A DNA stretch of 64,000 bases, from contig PMBI01000083.1 of assembly GCA_003153775.1 (NCBI GenBank), positions 1-64,000 of the forward strand, given 5' to 3'. This DNA is from Syntrophaceae bacterium. GTDB lineage: Bacteria > Desulfobacterota > Syntrophia > Syntrophales > UBA2185. Both the position numbers and the translations under genes were made by a program. Under the pieces are notes generated by a model that was not told the origin of the DNA, did not search any database, and saw nothing but the letters and a program-made list of their open reading frames with translations. Each line of letters begins with the position of its first letter. The stretch's first letter is position 1. This document shows, piece after piece, positions 7,486 to 16,618 of the stretch.

Positions 7486-9654
7486 ATGAAGAAATTCATA
7501 ATCTCATCTGCCCTAATACTAATGCTCATAATCCAGCTCAGCGGCTCGACTCACGGCAGCAACGGCGACGGGCAAGGTCAGGGAACAGGCCAGGCGAATG
7601 CAGTGACAACAGCCAGTCATAGCGCAGCATCCAACAATTCTCTTTATGACCAGGCCATGGGAGACTTTCAACGGGGAGGATATGCCGAAGCGCTGGAAAA
7701 GTTCAAAGCTGTCTTACAGCAGGAGTCCGGAGAATCCTCCCAAAAGGAAAGGGCTATGAGATCCATGGCGGAATGCCATTATTTCCTCGGAATAAAGGGG
7801 AATAAGAATAGTCTCTTGAATGCGGTCGATCTTTACAAGAACATTGTGCAGAAGTACCCCGATTCGCGCGATGACAATGCCATTGCGTTATACAGAGCAG
7901 CAAACGCCTATGCTGCCTTGGATTTCTATTATGAAGCGAAGCGGGAATTTGAAAATCTATACGCAAAGTATCCTGATTCTCATTACGTTCCGGAGATTAC
8001 GTTCCGGATCGGTGAAATGCTTTACAAAGCGAGAAAATTTAGCGAGAGCGCTCAGAAGTATGAGGAGTATGTCCGCAAGTTCCCGGCGGGGGAATACATT
8101 AAGACGGCTTACTTTAATCTCGGTGATTGCTACTCGCAAGTGCATCAGGAGGAAATTGCTGATAAATGGTACAGCGATGCCTTGAAGAAGTGGCCTGAAT
8201 TGGAAAGCATCCCCGAAGATGTCCTTTTAAACGTGGGGTTTCATTTCTTTCGGAGCATGAAATATCGCGATGCACTGAAGACATTCTTCTTCTATGTCAA
8301 CGTATTCCCGGAGAAGGAGAGCAAAAAGGAAGTTCTTTTTGCCATTGCCCGTTCCTTTATGGAACTCGATCAACTTCCCCTTTCACTCAAGATTTTCAGT
8401 CTTTTGATAGAAAAATATCCGAGCAGCCGTGAAGCAATGGAAAGTGCAATTCTCATGGCCAATCTCGGTGCAAAGAAGCCGGGGATGAAATTGCCGGCAT
8501 ATTTTCAGGGAATGCGGAATTATCAGGACCCGCTTAAGACTTATAACGACCTCTTGGCCGGACAGCCTTCGGGCGATTATCTGGAGGAGCTGCTCTTTCA
8601 AAAAGGTTACTTCCTGTATAAGAATGGCAGACATAGGGAGAGCTTTGATACATATGCCCTCTTACTCTCTCGCTTTCCCAATGGAAGGTACAAGGGAGAG
8701 GTCGTCAAGTATTTCATGATATCTGCCGACCGGGTCGTGGACGAGAATTATACGGTCGGAGATCATCTGGCAGTTTCAGAGATATACTTTAAATCTCGAG
8801 ACCACGGTCTTGTCACAGGAGATAATTTCAAAGCTGCATACTGTATGGGTGACAGTCTCAGACGGGTTGGCCTCTATGATGAGGCAGCCGAAGTCTTTGA
8901 GAAACTCCTGAAGACCTCCGGAAGTGTTGACGATAGAAACAAGATATTGATTGCTATCGCTGATATCGACTGCGAGAGACGGAATTACGATAATGTCGAA
9001 AGGATACTCCAGCGGTTATCAGTGGCTCCGCCGGAAAAAGATCGAGGTTCGACCAGGAATCGCCGCCAAGCAAAATCTCAGGGCAAAGCGATAGTCCAAC
9101 ATTCATCGCCGGACGGGCATATACAGTTACACGTAAACAGAATCTTGGGGAACGTTTACTTTAAAAAAGGCCTGTTTGACAAGGCCGCCGCTTCTTATGC
9201 CAGGGTATTGGCTCATGGAGAAGGCATTGAAGGCATGGCCGAGGTCTACCTGAAGAATGCCGACTGCCTGAAGGCAATAAATTCTCTGGAAGCGTCTATG
9301 GCCAGTTATCGCAAGGCTATCGAAATCTACAGTAAGGAAAGCAAGAAATACTCCGTTGATGTTCTGATTGCTTCATACAGGGGTCTTGGTGATTGCCTGT
9401 TTGAGAAAAAGGAATACCAGGAGGCCATATCCATGTACAGGCAATCGGCGTCATATCTTGGCGGGCGCGCCGAAGGCTTATGGTCGCTCTATGGGATAGG
9501 GAAGGGGTACACAGGTTTAAAGAATTCGGAGATGGCGGACAAGACTTTCTCAGAATTGAAGAATAAGGGTGGTGAAGGTTTCTGGTCTAATCTCGCCGAT
9601 TATGCACTGAGGGAATACAGCTGGAATGAGAAGTATGATGCTAATAATCCGTAA
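7486..9654 (+). CDS. Large periplasmic TPR-repeat protein
   Basis: About 720 residues. It begins with a signal peptide (MKKFIISSALILML…), then a Gly/Asn/Gln-rich linker, then many tetratricopeptide-type repeats along the whole length (for example YDQAMGDFQRGGYAEALEKFKAVLQ and YFKKGLFDKAAASYARVLAH). TPR arrays mediate protein-protein contacts. No enzyme domain was seen. ATG 7486 is chosen because the signal peptide starts there; an in-frame ATG at 7474 is possible, and neither has a good ribosome site. It is the first gene of an operon with a histidine kinase and an NtrC-type regulator, so it may sense or scaffold a periplasmic state and pass it to the kinase; that is inference. Confidence 0.75.
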   Translation: MKKFIISSALILMLIIQLSGSTHGSNGDGQGQGTGQANAVTTASHSAASNNSLYDQAMGDFQRGGYAEALEKFKAVLQQESGESSQKERAMRSMAECHYFLGIKGNKNSLLNAVDLYKNIVQKYPDSRDDNAIALYRAANAYAALDFYYEAKREFENLYAKYPDSHYVPEITFRIGEMLYKARKFSESAQKYEEYVRKFPAGEYIKTAYFNLGDCYSQVHQEEIADKWYSDALKKWPELESIPEDVLLNVGFHFFRSMKYRDALKTFFFYVNVFPEKESKKEVLFAIARSFMELDQLPLSLKIFSLLIEKYPSSREAMESAILMANLGAKKPGMKLPAYFQGMRNYQDPLKTYNDLLAGQPSGDYLEELLFQKGYFLYKNGRHRESFDTYALLLSRFPNGRYKGEVVKYFMISADRVVDENYTVGDHLAVSEIYFKSRDHGLVTGDNFKAAYCMGDSLRRVGLYDEAAEVFEKLLKTSGSVDDRNKILIAIADIDCERRNYDNVERILQRLSVAPPEKDRGSTRNRRQAKSQGKAIVQHSSPDGHIQLHVNRILGNVYFKKGLFDKAAASYARVLAHGEGIEGMAEVYLKNADCLKAINSLEASMASYRKAIEIYSKESKKYSVDVLIASYRGLGDCLFEKKEYQEAISMYRQSASYLGGRAEGLWSLYGIGKGYTGLKNSEMADKTFSELKNKGGEGFWSNLADYALREYSWNEKYDANNP

Positions 9655-9686
9655 AGGAGAATTGGTTACAAGGATCGGACTCTATC

Positions 9687-10967
9687 ATGAATGATCAAGA
9701 TATGGCACAAGACCATTATCTCTTCCTGCAGAAATCCTTCGATGAATTTAATCAGGCCACCGAACGGCTTCAGAATTCCTTTGCAAGTCTTGAGCTGCGG
9801 TTTCAAGAGATAAACAGGGAATTGGAATTGAGGAATGAGGAGCTTAAGAGAACAATAGCGGAAAAAGAGGAGGTAAAGAACTATCTTCGCAACATACTTG
9901 AAAGCCTGACTACCGGCGTTGTTGTCACAGACGGCGCCGGATGGATAACTACGCTAAACAAATGTGCCGAGACGTTTTTCAATGTCTCCCAGAAGCAGGT
10001 CACTGGAAAACATATAAGTGTTTTATTTGGTGACCTCGCGGTTCTGGACAGAAATGCATTGTCCTATGCAGATCATTTTGCGGATACCGGAAAGAAAGTG
10101 AATTTGAAAGACAGGGTCGTAGAGATTTTCGCGTCTCCGATGAAAACGGAACAGGGCGAGATCATAGGGGAAGTTTTTATATTGCGCGATGTTACGAGAG
10201 TCGAGAAACTGGAGGAAATGGCAAAGCGAACGGAAAAGCTCATGGCCATGGGTGAGATGGCGGCAAACATAGCGCATGAAATCAGAAATCCACTCGGGAG
10301 TATCGAGTTATTTGCCTCGCTGTTGATGAAGGATATGAAAGACAAAGCTCATCAGGAAAGATTGTCGCATATTATCACCTCGGTAAAGAATATGGACAAT
10401 AAGATTTCCAACCTTCTGCTGTTCACAACGCAGAAGCACCCCATGATGAGAAAGGTTAACCTTCATCGCATAGTGAAAGAAGTGCTTCGATTTTCGGACC
10501 CCATTATCAAGCAGGAAGACATATCGCTGTCAGTGAAGTACTCAAGTATTGAGCCCTGTGTCAGAGGTGATGCGGAGATGCTCAAGCAGGTTTTTCTCAA
10601 CATTTTGCTAAACGCCATACAGGCGATGACGGATGGTGGGCGTCTTGGGATTGAAACGGTTGTATCTCCCCTGCGCCTGGAAGACGGTATGAGAAGCGTT
10701 GAAGTCAAGATATCAGATACGGGCGTCGGCATAACGAGGGATGATCTAAAAAAGATATTTGATCCCTTCTTCAGCACCAGGGAGAGGGGCTCCGGTTTAG
10801 GCCTCGCGATTGTTCATAATATTGTTCATGCTCACGGCGGCTCCATCGATGTAGACAGCAGAGAAAAAGAAGGGACGATCCTGAGTATTACCCTGCCTCT
10901 GTTTCAAGAGACGCGTGAGCCTGAAGTAACTAATTATTTGAGTATCTTGGGTGACAGACATGCATGA
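9687..10967 (+). CDS. PAS-domain histidine kinase, FlrB/FleS type
   Basis: 426 residues, no membrane helix. An N-terminal coiled coil (about 10-75) is followed by a PAS domain (about 75-180), a HisKA domain with the phospho-acceptor near residue 196 in AHEIRNPLGSIELFASLL, and an HATPase domain with N-box (NILLNAIQAM), DTGVGI and GSGLGLAIV motifs. All catalytic boxes are intact. Soluble kinases of this layout (FlrB, FleS, FlgS) phosphorylate NtrC-type flagellar activators in response to basal-body assembly. The gene lies between the TPR gene (32 bases) and the regulator gene (8-base overlap), which supports a kinase-regulator pair controlling class III flagellar genes. Confidence 0.88.
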   Translation: MNDQDMAQDHYLFLQKSFDEFNQATERLQNSFASLELRFQEINRELELRNEELKRTIAEKEEVKNYLRNILESLTTGVVVTDGAGWITTLNKCAETFFNVSQKQVTGKHISVLFGDLAVLDRNALSYADHFADTGKKVNLKDRVVEIFASPMKTEQGEIIGEVFILRDVTRVEKLEEMAKRTEKLMAMGEMAANIAHEIRNPLGSIELFASLLMKDMKDKAHQERLSHIITSVKNMDNKISNLLLFTTQKHPMMRKVNLHRIVKEVLRFSDPIIKQEDISLSVKYSSIEPCVRGDAEMLKQVFLNILLNAIQAMTDGGRLGIETVVSPLRLEDGMRSVEVKISDTGVGITRDDLKKIFDPFFSTRERGSGLGLAIVHNIVHAHGGSIDVDSREKEGTILSITLPLFQETREPEVTNYLSILGDRHA

Positions 10968-12318
10968 GAGACCGGTTTTGGTAGTTGACGATGATCCATC
11001 CATGAGGATGGCTTTGTCTGAATCTCTGTTGAGCTGCGGATATCAAGTGGAAGCAGCAGTGGACGGGGCAGATGCCCTGAAGAAATTTACCAAAGGGCAG
11101 TTTGACGTCGTTATTACGGATATGCGAATGCCCAAAGTGGGCGGGATGGATGTGCTAAGAGGCGTCAAGAAGATTTCACCGAGAACGCATGTCATCGTGA
11201 TAACCGCTTACGGTACTGTTAATACGGCGGTTCAGGCCATGAAGGAAGGGGCTTCCGATTTCATTATGAAACCCTTTTCCCTTGAAGACCTCGAGTCGGT
11301 TGTAAAAAATGTATTCTCGCATCATGATACAAATGAAGGAGAATCGAGAAATAAGGAAGAAACGCAGTCATCATCGAAAGAGATTATCACCTGTGACAAG
11401 AAGATGATTGCCGTGCTTGAATTATTGAAATGCGTATCAAAAAGCAAATCCAGCGTCTTGATTCAAGGTGAAAGCGGCACGGGCAAGGAGCTATTTGCCA
11501 GGTACATTCATCGTCACAGCAATAGAGCACTTATGCCCTTCGTCGCCGTTAACTGTGCCGCTGTTCCTCACACTCTTCTGGAAAGCGAAATGTTCGGATA
11601 CGAGAAGGGGGCTTTTACCGGCGCAATGCAGAGAAGATTAGGTAAATTCGAACTGGCTGACGGGGGGACATTATTGCTTGATGAGATTAGCGAGATGGAC
11701 ATACAGCTTCAGGCGAAGCTGCTCCGGGCCATTCAGGAGGGGGAAATCGACAGGTTGGGAGGAAGAGAAACGATTCCCATAGACGTGAGGATTATTGCTA
11801 CGACAAATTCAGACCTGAAAAAGGTCATTTCCGAAAAAAAGTTCAGGGAGGATCTTTTTTACAGACTGAACGTCATTCCCGTGAACGTACCGCCTCTGAG
11901 GAGCAGGGCAGGCGATATTCCTCTACTGAATGAATATTTTCTCAAGAAATACGGCGAGCTTACGGGAAGAAAAAACCCTCTCTTGTCCGAGGGGGCAGCA
12001 GCCTTGTTGCAGAACTATTCTTGGCCCGGGAACGTCAGAGAACTCGAGAATGTTATCGAGAGGGCCGTATTGATGGCCGACAGAGGTCCGATACAGCCGG
12101 AACATTTGTGCCTTGAGGGAAATGAAGGGGAGCCAATAGATGCGGATCTGTCAAGCGTCCCCCTTAAGGGGTCAACCCTATGGGAGGTGGAGAGGAACCT
12201 CATTTTCGACACCCTCAAAGAGGTCAACGGCAATAAGACGAAAGCTTCCAAAATTCTGGGCATAAGCGTTCGTACAATGCGCAATAAGCTGCACGAGTAT
12301 GAAATGACGAATTTATGA
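10960..12318 (+). CDS. Sigma-54-dependent flagellar response regulator, FlrC/FleR type
   Basis: 452 residues from ATG 10960 (a GTG at 10951 is also in frame); the start overlaps the kinase stop. Receiver domain with VDDDPS and phospho-acceptor Asp in VITDMRMP, AAA+ domain with Walker A GESGTGKE (about residue 170), the GAFTGA loop and LLLDEISEM, and a C-terminal Fis-type helix-turn-helix (KTKASKILGISVRTMRNKL). Together with the kinase it should activate sigma-54 promoters of the middle flagellar genes. Good candidates in this window are those before flgB, fliK and flgF, which share an upstream palindrome, and also fliL. The symbol is left blank because orthology cannot be proven here. Confidence 0.88.
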   Translation: MHERPVLVVDDDPSMRMALSESLLSCGYQVEAAVDGADALKKFTKGQFDVVITDMRMPKVGGMDVLRGVKKISPRTHVIVITAYGTVNTAVQAMKEGASDFIMKPFSLEDLESVVKNVFSHHDTNEGESRNKEETQSSSKEIITCDKKMIAVLELLKCVSKSKSSVLIQGESGTGKELFARYIHRHSNRALMPFVAVNCAAVPHTLLESEMFGYEKGAFTGAMQRRLGKFELADGGTLLLDEISEMDIQLQAKLLRAIQEGEIDRLGGRETIPIDVRIIATTNSDLKKVISEKKFREDLFYRLNVIPVNVPPLRSRAGDIPLLNEYFLKKYGELTGRKNPLLSEGAAALLQNYSWPGNVRELENVIERAVLMADRGPIQPEHLCLEGNEGEPIDADLSSVPLKGSTLWEVERNLIFDTLKEVNGNKTKASKILGISVRTMRNKLHEYEMTNL

Positions 12319-12725
12319 TCAGGGCAGTCAAAAAAATGCCCCTCGGGGATGTTTTTGAGAAGGTATCCGTAACGATGCCAAATCTTTTTCTTCGGCCCCG
12401 TGGTTGAAGACAGAAGCTCAGTCAGAAACTGACGTCTAACAGAATGTCGAGCCGGACAAAAGATATCTTGATTCAGCTTAGAGATTACCCCGTTGAAATC
12501 ATTTGGCGGTTTCTCCTTAAGAGCCGGGAAAAATTTTCCCGGTTTCGGCAAAGATATTGATCTGGTATCGGTTTCCCTTCTTTCCGCAAGGCACTCGCAT
12601 CGGCCAGTGCATGGCTTCCGAAAAGGTTGAAGACCGACAAAATGTGGCCTCGCAGGATATTTCAGGACCAGGTTCAAAAAAAATCATTTCATTTATGCGG
12701 TATGCTCATTTTCTTGGGGCGGTTT
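12319..12725. other. Regulatory intergenic region upstream of flgB
   Basis: About 400 bases without a gene. A short hairpin just after the regulator stop (GGGCA 12322-12326 with TGCCC 12337-12341, and a TTTTT at 12352) may be a weak terminator. A 19-base palindrome at 12524-12542 is described separately. A long frame on the minus strand across this region runs into the regulator gene and looks spurious. Confidence 0.4.
12524..12542. promoter_or_regulatory. Palindromic candidate enhancer site upstream of flgB
   Basis: Nine-base arms around one central base form a perfect inverted repeat with the core GGGAAAAATTTTCCC (12526-12540). Its centre is 194 bases upstream of the GG of the flgB sigma-54 promoter. 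The same 15-base pattern occurs before the flgF and fliK promoters, which fits the binding site of a Fis-type NtrC-family activator. A transcription terminator is an alternative reading. Confidence 0.55.
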
Positions 12726-12741
12726 TGGTATATCATTTGCA
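12726..12741 (+). promoter_or_regulatory. Sigma-54 promoter of the flgB operon
   Basis: TGGTATATCATTTGCA with GG at 12727-12728 and GC at 12739-12740, spaced by ten bases. The predicted start near 12752 gives a leader of about 50 bases before flgB. Confidence 0.85.
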
Positions 12742-12802
12742 GTTATAATTCCGAAAACTGTAATTCTTCATTTTTTCACGGCGGATAAAGGTAGGTAGGC
12801 TT

Positions 12803-13177
12803 ATGGATTTTCAGTTTGACAAGACAATGAAACTTCTGTCTTCCATGATGGATTTCCGTTCCCAGAAGCACCAGTTAATTACTTCAAATATCGCGAATAT
12901 CGATACACCGGGATACACATCCAAGGATCTGCAGTTCAAAGGCATCATTGGGCAAGAGATGCAAAAGAAGTTGGCCGGTACAGACAAGAGGCACTTTTCC
13001 GGACAGTTTACGAATACCGGGTCAATAGACTGTGAGGTCGCGGATTCCGGAGAGAGGGTAAATCTCGATACGGAGATGACGAATCTTGCGGAAAATCATC
13101 TCATGTATAATACGTCTGTTGAGCTGTTGTCGAGAAAGCTGCGAAGTATGAAAATCATATTTAATGAGGTTAAATAA
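12803..13177 (+). CDS. flgB: Flagellar basal-body rod protein FlgB
   Basis: 124 residues, the usual length. It has the N-terminal rod/hook signature (SNIANIDTPGYTSKDLQF) and the C-terminal helix (NLAENHLMYNTSVELLSRKL) that pack in the axial core. FlgB forms the proximal rod joined to FliE and the MS ring and is exported by the flagellar type III system without a signal peptide. AGGTAGG precedes the ATG. It is the first gene of the sigma-54-driven flgBC-fliEFGHIJ-motE operon; flgC follows after two bases. Confidence 0.95.
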   Translation: MDFQFDKTMKLLSSMMDFRSQKHQLITSNIANIDTPGYTSKDLQFKGIIGQEMQKKLAGTDKRHFSGQFTNTGSIDCEVADSGERVNLDTEMTNLAENHLMYNTSVELLSRKLRSMKIIFNEVK

Positions 13178-13179
13178 AC

Positions 13180-13611
13180 ATGGAATTCTTTACACCCTTT
13201 AAGATTTGTGGAGAAGGGCTTGCGGCCCAGCGGGCGAAGATGGACGTCATCGTAAGCAATATTGCCAATATTCATACAACCAGAACTCCCGAAGGAGGTC
13301 CTTATAAGAGACAGGTCGTTGTTTTTTCATCTGAAAATGTCGGCGGCAATTTTGACTCTCAACTGAAAGATGCCGTTAAAACGGTAAAAGTCGACGGCGT
13401 CCAGGAGGCTCAAGATGCCGAGGCCGTCAAGACAATGCATAATCCAGGACATCCTGATGCTGATGCCAAGGGTTTCGTGGCCATGCCGAACATAAACGCG
13501 GTCACGGAAATGGTGGATATGATGCTGGCTAACAGGGCCTATGAGGCATGTGTTACTGCTTTCGATGCATCGAAGAATATGGCCCTCAAGACATTGGAAA
13601 TGGGAAAGTAA
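13180..13611 (+). CDS. flgC: Flagellar basal-body rod protein FlgC
   Basis: 143 residues with the conserved N-terminal segment (QRAKMDVIVSNIANIHTTRTPEGGPYKRQ), the central GHPDADAKGFVAMPNIN motif typical of FlgC, and the C-terminal MMLANRAYEACVTAFDASKNM helix. It forms part of the proximal rod and is exported through the flagellar apparatus. It lies between flgB and fliE, the common order in many bacteria. Confidence 0.95.
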   Translation: MEFFTPFKICGEGLAAQRAKMDVIVSNIANIHTTRTPEGGPYKRQVVVFSSENVGGNFDSQLKDAVKTVKVDGVQEAQDAEAVKTMHNPGHPDADAKGFVAMPNINAVTEMVDMMLANRAYEACVTAFDASKNMALKTLEMGK

Positions 13612-13664
13612 AGAGTGAACAAGACGCGGTAATTATGCCCTAAAGAGTGGGAGGTAATATAAAA

Positions 13665-13967
13665 ATGAGCGATATACCAATCAGAGGCGATGCACTTCAG
13701 CCTTCAACAACGGCGGCGAGGTTAAAGGACGCCGCACAGGGGGGAAAAACAGAATTTGGCGCAATCCTCAAGGATAAGGTTAACGAGATCAACCAGCTGC
13801 AGCTGGATGCCGACCAGGCTATCACGAAGGTCGAAATGGGAAATTCCGGGAGCATCCATGATGCTGTCATTGCTCTCGAGAAGGCGGATCTCTCGTTCAG
13901 AAAGATGATACAGGTGCGAAACAAGATTTTGGAGGCCTATCAGGAAGTCATGAGAATGCAGGTATAA
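13665..13967 (+). CDS. fliE: Flagellar hook-basal body protein FliE
   Basis: 100 residues from ATG 13665. A GTG at 13647 is in frame but sits inside the GGGAGG ribosome site of the ATG, so the shorter form is chosen. The protein has the FliE C-terminal pattern (ADLSFRKMIQVRNKILEAYQEVMRMQV). FliE links the MS ring (FliF) to the proximal rod and is one of the first exported proteins. It lies between flgC and fliF. Confidence 0.93.
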   Translation: MSDIPIRGDALQPSTTAARLKDAAQGGKTEFGAILKDKVNEINQLQLDADQAITKVEMGNSGSIHDAVIALEKADLSFRKMIQVRNKILEAYQEVMRMQV

Positions 13968-13996
13968 TCCATCATTAAATTATTTTGGTAAATACT

Positions 13997-15592
13997 ATGA
14001 ATCCTATCACTCAATTTCTTGGCCCGATCTGGAAAGGCTTCAGCACGTTGGAGCCTGCAAAAAAGTTGTCCCTTCTCGCGATAGCCGCGGTCACTTTTAT
14101 CGGAATCGGCACGATGGTCTACTGGACGGGAATGCCGGAGTATCGTGTACTATTTTCAAATCTTAATTCTGAAGACGCCGGCAACATCGTCTCAAGACTC
14201 CAGGAAAAAAAGGTGCCATATAAGATGTCCGCTGCGGGTGATTCCATCCTTGTTCCCTCTGAGAAAATTTCCGAAACAAGATTGGAACTGGCATCTTTTG
14301 GGCTGCCTCAGGGAGGAGGAGTCGGCTTTGAGATTTTTGACAATAAACCTCTCGGGGCAACGGAGTTTGTTCAACAGCTGAATTACCAGAGGGCTCTCCA
14401 GGGCGAACTATCCCGCACCATAAACGGGTTGGACGAGATACAGCAAAGCAGGGTGCACTTAGTTATACCGAAGAAATCTCTTTTCGTAGAGGACCAGAAA
14501 AAGCCGACTGCTTCCGTGATCATTAAATTGAAGTCTGGAAGAATCTTGCGCCCGCCGCAGATAGAAGGCATCGTTCATCTCGTGGCAAGCAGTATAGAGG
14601 GAATGAATCCCTCTGACGTCATGGTCGTTGATAACGGCGGGAAGGTGCTGTCTAAGATACAAGATGAATCAAAACTCGCGAGGATGTCGAATTCTCAGGT
14701 TGAGTATCAGAGAAACGTCGAGAAGGATTTAACCGGCAGAGTACAGTCAATGCTGGAAAAGGTGGTGGGAGAAGGAAGGGCCGTGGTCAGAGTCTCTGCA
14801 GACCTTGATTTTCGGATTACGGAAAAAACAGAGGAGAAGTATGATCCGGAAGAGCCGGTGGTGAGAAGCACGCAGCGCCAGTCACAGAAGTCAAGTTCCA
14901 CCGCCGCCACCGCGGGCGGGCAGTCTTCAGTTGCTCCTGTAGGCGGAAAACAAGCAGCTACGACACCGGCGAAACAGGGAACCGGCAGTGAACGCCTGGA
15001 TGAAGTTGTAAACTATGAGATAAACAAGGTTGTCAGCAAGACGGTTATGCCCACCGGGGATGTGAAAAAGCTGTCTGTGGCCGTATTGATAGACGGGCCG
15101 TATGTAAAGAATGATAAGGGGGCCGAGGAGTTCCAGCCGCGCTCAAAGAAGGAACTCACCGATCTGGAGGAACTGGTGAAGAAGGCGGCAGGCTTTGATG
15201 CGAAAAGGGGTGACCAGGTTGTCATCACCAACATCCCCTTCAACAAGGGCGAATTCGATGCCGGAGCTGCCGGTAAAGAGACATGGCAGGAGAAGATAAC
15301 CGTATTCTATCCTGTGGTTTATCCTATAGTGAAATATATCGTAATGATCATAGGTATTTTTCTCGCGATCATAGCCATACGGCCGCTCATCACGATGTTA
15401 ATGGCGCGGGGCAAAATGCCGGAGTATGCTGCCCGGGGAGCTGTGGCGCAGACTGGCGGTGAACTGGAAGGAAATGCAGCTCCCTTGGCTCTGGGGGAGA
15501 AGACAATAGGGGGAGAAACGGATATTGTAAGACAGATGGCCAGTGCGGATGCGAGGCGATTTGCTGAATTACTGAGGATGTGGCTAAGATAG
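13997..15592 (+). CDS. fliF: Flagellar MS-ring protein FliF
   Basis: 531 residues from ATG 13997 (a TTG at 13985 is also in frame). An N-terminal membrane helix (about 25-45) is followed by the ring-building motifs with the conserved stretches LASFGLPQGGGVGFEIFD and GELSRTINGLDEIQQSRVHLV, a long periplasmic part with an Ala/Gly/Ser-rich insertion (about 300-330), a second membrane helix (about 445-470), and a C-terminal tail ending ADARRFAELLRMWL, the FliG-binding segment. FliF forms the MS ring in the inner membrane, the base on which the motor and export gate are built. Confidence 0.96.
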   Translation: MNPITQFLGPIWKGFSTLEPAKKLSLLAIAAVTFIGIGTMVYWTGMPEYRVLFSNLNSEDAGNIVSRLQEKKVPYKMSAAGDSILVPSEKISETRLELASFGLPQGGGVGFEIFDNKPLGATEFVQQLNYQRALQGELSRTINGLDEIQQSRVHLVIPKKSLFVEDQKKPTASVIIKLKSGRILRPPQIEGIVHLVASSIEGMNPSDVMVVDNGGKVLSKIQDESKLARMSNSQVEYQRNVEKDLTGRVQSMLEKVVGEGRAVVRVSADLDFRITEKTEEKYDPEEPVVRSTQRQSQKSSSTAATAGGQSSVAPVGGKQAATTPAKQGTGSERLDEVVNYEINKVVSKTVMPTGDVKKLSVAVLIDGPYVKNDKGAEEFQPRSKKELTDLEELVKKAAGFDAKRGDQVVITNIPFNKGEFDAGAAGKETWQEKITVFYPVVYPIVKYIVMIIGIFLAIIAIRPLITMLMARGKMPEYAARGAVAQTGGELEGNAAPLALGEKTIGGETDIVRQMASADARRFAELLRMWLR

Positions 15593-15613
15593 AGTGATTG
15601 GATCACAAACATT

Positions 15614-16618
15614 ATGAACGATGAAAAAGTAGCAATTTTGCTCTTGTCTTTAGACGAGGAAGTAGCCGCAAAGGTAATGAAAAATTTTAACTCTGCGGAG
15701 ATTGAACGCATTGGCAAGCATATGAGCCGGCTCGACAGTGTGTCCATGGAAGAAGTGGGCAATGTGGCCAAAGAGTTCTGTAACCTGGCAAGGCAGAAGG
15801 GGGGGGTTTTGCCGGTTCACGGTGACACTCTGCGAAATCTTATCGTCAAGGCCGCAGGAGCGGATACGGCGCACGATATATTGGTCAATATTGAAAGAAC
15901 GGCGCCGCAGGGCGAATCGTATAATAATCCTCTGATCAAAAAGCTGCAGGAAATTGATCCCCAGGTATTGATCGATTTTACAAAAACCGAACATCCCCAG
16001 ACGATTGCCTTGATCCTCTCTTACATGGGAATTGAGCAGGCGGCAAACATCCTGGAAGGTCTTTCCCCTGAGCTCACGAGCGATATTATAAAACGAATGG
16101 CCACCCTGAAGAGCGTGCCCCATGAGTTCATAGCGGATATTGCGAAGACCCTTGAAAAAGAAATCATCGTCGGCGGTGTAAGCAATCTTCAGCCGGGGGG
16201 CATTACCCTTGTTGCCGACATTATGAATAAGATGAACCGGAGCACCGAGAACGCTATTATGAAATCGCTTGATGATAATGTTCCGGAGATAGCGACTGAG
16301 ATACGCAAGAAGATGTTCACATTCGAAGACATCCTCAAGCTGGACGACAGGAGTATTCAGGAGTTATTGAGGGAAGTGTCCACGGAGGATCTGGGGCGCG
16401 CATTGAAGGTTGTAGATGAAGAGATGCGAGGTGTTATCTTCAAAAATATGTCCAAGCGCGGTGCGGAAATGCTGAAAGAGGATATAGAGATGATGCCCCC
16501 TATAAGGCTCTCGGAGATAGAAAAAAGCCAGAGAATCATTATTGATGCGACGAAGAAATTAGAAGGGGAAGGTAAGATTGTCATCATCCGCGGCGAGGGA
16601 GGCGACCAATTTGTCTGA
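15614..16618 (+). CDS. fliG: Flagellar motor switch protein FliG
   Basis: 334 residues, the normal length. It has the FliF-binding N-terminal domain, the middle domain with EHPQTIALILSYM and the GGV-type linker, and the C-terminal domain with MFTFEDILKLDDRSIQELLREV and the charged torque helix (MSKRGAEMLKEDIEMM). FliG is the rotor protein that interacts with the stator and sits on the MS ring. The stop overlaps the start of fliH by eight bases. Confidence 0.96.
   Translation: MNDEKVAILLLSLDEEVAAKVMKNFNSAEIERIGKHMSRLDSVSMEEVGNVAKEFCNLARQKGGVLPVHGDTLRNLIVKAAGADTAHDILVNIERTAPQGESYNNPLIKKLQEIDPQVLIDFTKTEHPQTIALILSYMGIEQAANILEGLSPELTSDIIKRMATLKSVPHEFIADIAKTLEKEIIVGGVSNLQPGGITLVADIMNKMNRSTENAIMKSLDDNVPEIATEIRKKMFTFEDILKLDDRSIQELLREVSTEDLGRALKVVDEEMRGVIFKNMSKRGAEMLKEDIEMMPPIRLSEIEKSQRIIIDATKKLEGEGKIVIIRGEGGDQFV

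Noticed and set aside
12015-12677. A 220-codon minus-strand frame crossing from the flgB upstream region into the regulator gene
   Set aside because: Most of it is antisense to conserved AAA+ sequence, and the intergenic part has no recognisable protein features; the palindrome and sigma-54 promoter explain the region better.
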